Notes under the pieces: model-generated
Told to the model about the DNA's origin: nothing
Seen by the model: the letters and a program-made list of their open reading frames with translations, nothing else
The model's database searches: none
Shown here: positions 61,027 through 64,000 of the stretch, piece by piece
Layout of the letters: each line of letters opens with the position of its first letter
Numbering within the stretch: the stretch's first letter is position 1
Program-made: the position numbers and the translations under genes
Assembly: GCA_934717855.1 (NCBI GenBank)
Contig: CAKUZI010000007.1
Coordinates: forward strand, 60,538 to 124,537
Length of the DNA stretch: 64,000 bases
Source: an uncultured Candidatus Melainabacteria bacterium
GTDB lineage: Bacteria; Cyanobacteriota; Vampirovibrionia; Gastranaerophilales; Gastranaerophilaceae
Reading direction: 5' to 3'

Positions 61027-63630
61027 ATGCTTTTGACAGAACACGTTCAAGCGATTATAAAATCAGCAAAATCAATAGTTGTAGCAAGAAACTATCCGGA
61101 ACTTGCACCGGAACATTTAATGTTAGCTTTAATGCTCGATCAAAATGATTTACCCAAAATATTGTTTGAACGTGTTGGACTTGAAAATCCGGAAATTATT
61201 GATAGGTTAAATAATTATGTTTCAAAACGCGCATATTTTGCCAGAGGAAAATTTTCTGATGTCAGATTTTCTACAGAGACTGTCATTTTAATGAAAGTTG
61301 CTCAAGAAGAAGCCGAAAAACACAATGATGAACAAGTTAGTATTGAACATTTAATGCTTGCGCTATTCAAAATTGATAACAGAACCCTCAACCACCTCTG
61401 GGAACAATCTGGGATTAATCGTCTTGAATTGTACGAAAAAATGACTGAAGAAGTCAGCAATATCACAACAGTTGAAGAAACTGTTCATGATGAGAAATCT
61501 GCGAAAACTTCTGAAATTGATAAAACCGAAAAGAAAAACGAAGCACTTGAAAAATATACAAGCGACTTAACTGAATTAGCTAAAAAAAATAAACTTGATC
61601 CCGTAATAGGACGTGACGACGAAATCAGAAGAACAATCCAAATTTTAAACCGTCGTTCAAAAAACAATCCGGTAATTATCGGAAACCCAGGTGTTGGAAA
61701 AACCGCAATTATTGAGGGATTGGCTCAAAGAATTATTTCAGGTGATGTCCCGGAAAGCTTAAAAAATGACAAAATTTTAGCACTTGATTTAGGTGCACTC
61801 CTTGCCGGAGCTTCATATAGAGGAGAATTTGAAGAACGCTTAAAAGCCGTACTTAAAGCTATTGAAGAGAAATCCGACGATTTAATGTTATTTATTGACG
61901 AAATCCACACAATTATAGGAGCCGGCTCATCTGATGGTTCTGCGGATGCCGGAAATCTTTTAAAACCAATGCTTGCACGTGGAAATATTAGAGTAATCGG
62001 GGCAACAACAACTGATGAATATCGAAAATATATCGAAAAAGATAAAGCTTTAGAACGCCGATTTCAACCGGTTGTCGCAGAAGAGCCATCCGTAGAAACA
62101 ACTATAAGCATCTTAAGAGGACTTAAAGACAAATATGAGGGCTATCACAGCGTAAAAATTCTCGACAGTGCTATTGTTGAAGCCGTAAAACTTTCTCACA
62201 GATATATTTCTGACAGATGTTTACCGGACAAAGCAATTGATTTATTGGACGAAGCTGCATCTGCCTTAAGGATTGAAATTGACACAATGCCTGAAGAAAT
62301 TGATATTTACATACGTCAAAAAATCCAATTAGAAATGAATAAAAAAGCTCTTGAAAAAGATGAAAATCCGGAATCATCTAAAAAGCTTGAAAAAATTCTT
62401 AAAAAAATCTCAGAAATAGATACAAAAATCGAAAAATTAAAAGAACAATGGCTTAAAGAGAAAAAAGTTATTGATTCTACAGGTGCAGTAAAACGCAATA
62501 TCGAAAAATTGAAAGCTCAAATTGAAATTAACAAAAAAAATCCGCAAATGTCACAAGCACTTGAGCAAAAATACAGTCAGATGCTTGAAATGGAGCAAAA
62601 ACTACAAGCAATTCAAGCTCAGTCTGGTAAAAAACGCTTGCTTAAAGAAGAAGTTGATGCAGACGATATTGCTTACATTGTTGCGAAATGGACAGGAATT
62701 CCGGTTAATCGCCTAATGGAAGATGAGTCAAAAAAACTTATTGAAATGGAAAATGTAATGCACGAGCGCGTAGTTGGGCAAGATGAAGCTGTCTCCAAAA
62801 TTGCAAATGCTATTCGCTTATCTCGTTCAGGCTTGAGAGATCCAAAACGTCCTATAGGAACATTTCTATTCCTTGGTCCTACAGGAGTAGGCAAAACAGA
62901 ATTGGGTAAAACTCTGGCATACATTTTATTCAATGATGAAGATGCTCTTATCCGAATAGATATGTCTGAATTTATGGAAAAAGCTTCTATTTCAAGGCTT
63001 GTCGGTGCAACTGCAGGCTATGTCGGATATGAAGAGGGTGGTCAATTAACAGAAGCAGTTAGAAGAAAACCTTATTCTGTTATTCTTTTTGATGAAGTTG
63101 AAAAAGCTCATCCTGATGTATTCAACATAATGCTACAAATGTTCGATGACGGACGTTTAACAGACGGACAAGGACATCTTGTTGATTTTAAAAATACCGT
63201 AATAATTATGACAAGCAACCTTGGAAGTGACATTATTTTAGACAAGTCACTTGACGAAAAAGATAAAAAAGAAGAATTAAACCACGCATTAAGAGAAAAA
63301 TTTAAACCTGAATTTTTAAACAGAATTGACGAAATAATAATGTTCAACGCCTTGACTTTAGAGGAATTAACTCAAATTGTTGATATTCAATTAAGTTCGT
63401 TGAAAAAACGTCTTTTAGAACAAGATATTGAATTAAATATAACAGAAAACGCGAAAAATTTCCTTGCCAATGAGGGTTATGAACCATTGTATGGCGCAAG
63501 ACCACTAAAACGTGTTATCCGTCAGCTTGTTGAAATACCATTATCAATGAAAATTATTGAAAAGGAATTTTTAAAAGGCGATAAAATTAATGTTGACTTT
63601 AATGGAAAAGAATTAGTTTTTGAACATTAA
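61027..63630 (+). CDS. clpB: ATP-dependent disaggregase ClpB
   Basis: An 867-residue Hsp100. It has a double Clp N domain (residues 1-150), AAA-1 with GNPGVGKTAIIEGLAQ and GAGSSDGSADAGNLLKPML, a full-length coiled-coil middle domain (about 400-530), and AAA-2 with GPTGVGKTELGK. The middle domain length and lack of a ClpP-binding tripeptide identify ClpB rather than ClpC. Works with DnaK (encoded at 16665) to resolubilise aggregates. Ribosome binding site AAAGAGGGTTAAGAA. No CIRCE or clear terminator. Confidence 0.95.
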   Translation: MLLTEHVQAIIKSAKSIVVARNYPELAPEHLMLALMLDQNDLPKILFERVGLENPEIIDRLNNYVSKRAYFARGKFSDVRFSTETVILMKVAQEEAEKHNDEQVSIEHLMLALFKIDNRTLNHLWEQSGINRLELYEKMTEEVSNITTVEETVHDEKSAKTSEIDKTEKKNEALEKYTSDLTELAKKNKLDPVIGRDDEIRRTIQILNRRSKNNPVIIGNPGVGKTAIIEGLAQRIISGDVPESLKNDKILALDLGALLAGASYRGEFEERLKAVLKAIEEKSDDLMLFIDEIHTIIGAGSSDGSADAGNLLKPMLARGNIRVIGATTTDEYRKYIEKDKALERRFQPVVAEEPSVETTISILRGLKDKYEGYHSVKILDSAIVEAVKLSHRYISDRCLPDKAIDLLDEAASALRIEIDTMPEEIDIYIRQKIQLEMNKKALEKDENPESSKKLEKILKKISEIDTKIEKLKEQWLKEKKVIDSTGAVKRNIEKLKAQIEINKKNPQMSQALEQKYSQMLEMEQKLQAIQAQSGKKRLLKEEVDADDIAYIVAKWTGIPVNRLMEDESKKLIEMENVMHERVVGQDEAVSKIANAIRLSRSGLRDPKRPIGTFLFLGPTGVGKTELGKTLAYILFNDEDALIRIDMSEFMEKASISRLVGATAGYVGYEEGGQLTEAVRRKPYSVILFDEVEKAHPDVFNIMLQMFDDGRLTDGQGHLVDFKNTVIIMTSNLGSDIILDKSLDEKDKKEELNHALREKFKPEFLNRIDEIIMFNALTLEELTQIVDIQLSSLKKRLLEQDIELNITENAKNFLANEGYEPLYGARPLKRVIRQLVEIPLSMKIIEKEFLKGDKINVDFNGKELVFEH

Positions 63631-63907
63631 AAAACTGTAAATCCGTTATGCAATATAAAATTGGAAAAATTCAAATTGATTTTTTTAAATTAATTAAGTC
63701 CATTTTAAAGTTTCACACTGAATTATCAATTGTATTACCCTATAATTTTGCATTTAGTGCCTTTGATGTTGTTATACTAAAATTTGCTCGTTGCGCCAAT
63801 TGTTGGGGTTAGTATCCAAACTCACTTTTTATAAACTTTTGTAACAAAAAGGCAATTTTCCCTAACATAATCTCTTTATATAAATACGGGGATTTCGGGG
63901 AATAATT
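63631..63907. other. AT-rich gap before the last gene
   Basis: Contains a TATAAT near 63743, TTGATG/TATACT-like boxes around 63761-63777 and a less AT-rich stretch GCTCGTTGCGCCAATTGTTG (63787-). No ORF or convincing hairpin. Confidence 0.4.
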
Positions 63908-64000
63908 ATGATTGCAAGTAAAATTTTAAAAACTATATTACCGCATGCTTCTTTTATGAGGGAAATAAAAGCAAGACCTCTTAATGAAGTTCTTCAAGGA
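63908..64000 (+). CDS. Small unknown protein, partial (runs off window)
   Basis: The first 31 codons, MIASKILKTILPHASFMREI and onward, of an ORF cut by the window end. It is preceded by TCGGGGAATAATT, like the small ORF at 30035, and shares the K-I-L-K-T beginning. Probably a paralog of it. Confidence 0.5.
   Translation, partial: MIASKILKTILPHASFMREIKARPLNEVLQG

Noticed and set aside
61027..63630. ClpC rather than ClpB
   Set aside because: The middle domain has the full ClpB length and no ClpP-binding tripeptide motif was found.

Overview
The window is a stretch of chromosome from a low-GC (roughly one third G+C by eye), Gram-negative, anaerobic bacterium. It encodes lipid A and heptose steps (lpxA, lpxC, lpxD, fabZ, rfaE2), so there is an outer membrane. 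It also encodes the [FeFe]-hydrogenase maturase HydF, a pyrophosphate-type phosphofructokinase, a plant/cyanobacterial-type glutamate-cysteine ligase, a PBS-lyase HEAT-repeat protein and two prepilin-like proteins with the leader FTLAEVLITL. Together with many lineage-specific proteins that start with a short leader ending in F-x-G, this best fits a gut member of the non-photosynthetic cyanobacterial sister lineage (Vampirovibrionia/Gastranaerophilales, 'Melainabacteria'). That assignment is inference; no rRNA gene is present to settle it.

Layout. 0-6 kb: three unrecognised or lineage-specific proteins, mnmE and a small helical protein. 6-14 kb: a TPR protein, a prepilin, mntP, a DUF4127 protein with two in-frame copies of a 250-bp repeat, menG/ubiE, hydF (also carrying an in-frame repeat) and rpsO. 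14-20 kb: small and secreted proteins, dnaK, a probable ADP-ribosyltransferase, a structured intergenic element, a Cys-rich mini-protein and hpf. 20-30 kb: glycosyltransferase, D-2-hydroxyacid dehydrogenase, gshA-like, rsmA-ispE, a PRTase-like protein, a HEAT protein, an orphan histidine kinase and an XRE regulator. 30-37 kb: PPi-PFK, holB-holA, a ROK sugar kinase and an M29 aminopeptidase, with two type I toxin-antitoxin-like loci in the gaps. 37-45 kb: rfaE2, a four-helix-bundle (23S IVS-type) gene, lpxD, lpxC, fabZ, an unknown gene and lpxA, all on the minus strand, then asd. 45-64 kb: recJ, ispF, an AlkD-like gene, a CDF transporter, adenine deaminase, Fe-ADH, a minus-strand run ribE-ribBA-GNAT-(MotA/ZorA-like)-(MotB/ZorB-like)-PFL/DUF711, a second prepilin, a DRE-TIM lyase and clpB.

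The most unusual content is small repeats and compact gene starts. (1) A family of about 105-135-bp palindromic elements (arms like GTGAGTGGTGAATAGTGA) sits at 16.4, 37.1, 40.4, 41.3 and 42.6 kb. The 42.6-kb copy contains a complete four-helix-bundle/IVP gene between its arms, so the others look like internally deleted derivatives of that element. (2) A second palindromic family (CCTCTC...GAATTTCTTAG...CTTAGAAATTC...GAGAGG) lies inside reading frames: twice in the DUF4127 gene, once in hydF, and once upstream of a prepilin. That last copy lies downstream of a tiny ORF holding a ten-base G tract, where a gain of one G would fuse the tiny ORF in frame to the pilin. (3) At least ten genes have a -10 box exactly six bases before the ATG and no Shine-Dalgarno sequence, which predicts leaderless mRNAs. 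(4) Two loci encode 23-24-residue hydrophobic peptides with a shared C-terminal pattern (IALK), each overlapped by an opposing promoter, as in type I toxin-antitoxin modules.

Gene starts were set by Shine-Dalgarno position, leaderless spacing or family N-termini; alternatives are given where they matter. No tRNA, rRNA, CRISPR array, integrase or transposase gene was seen.
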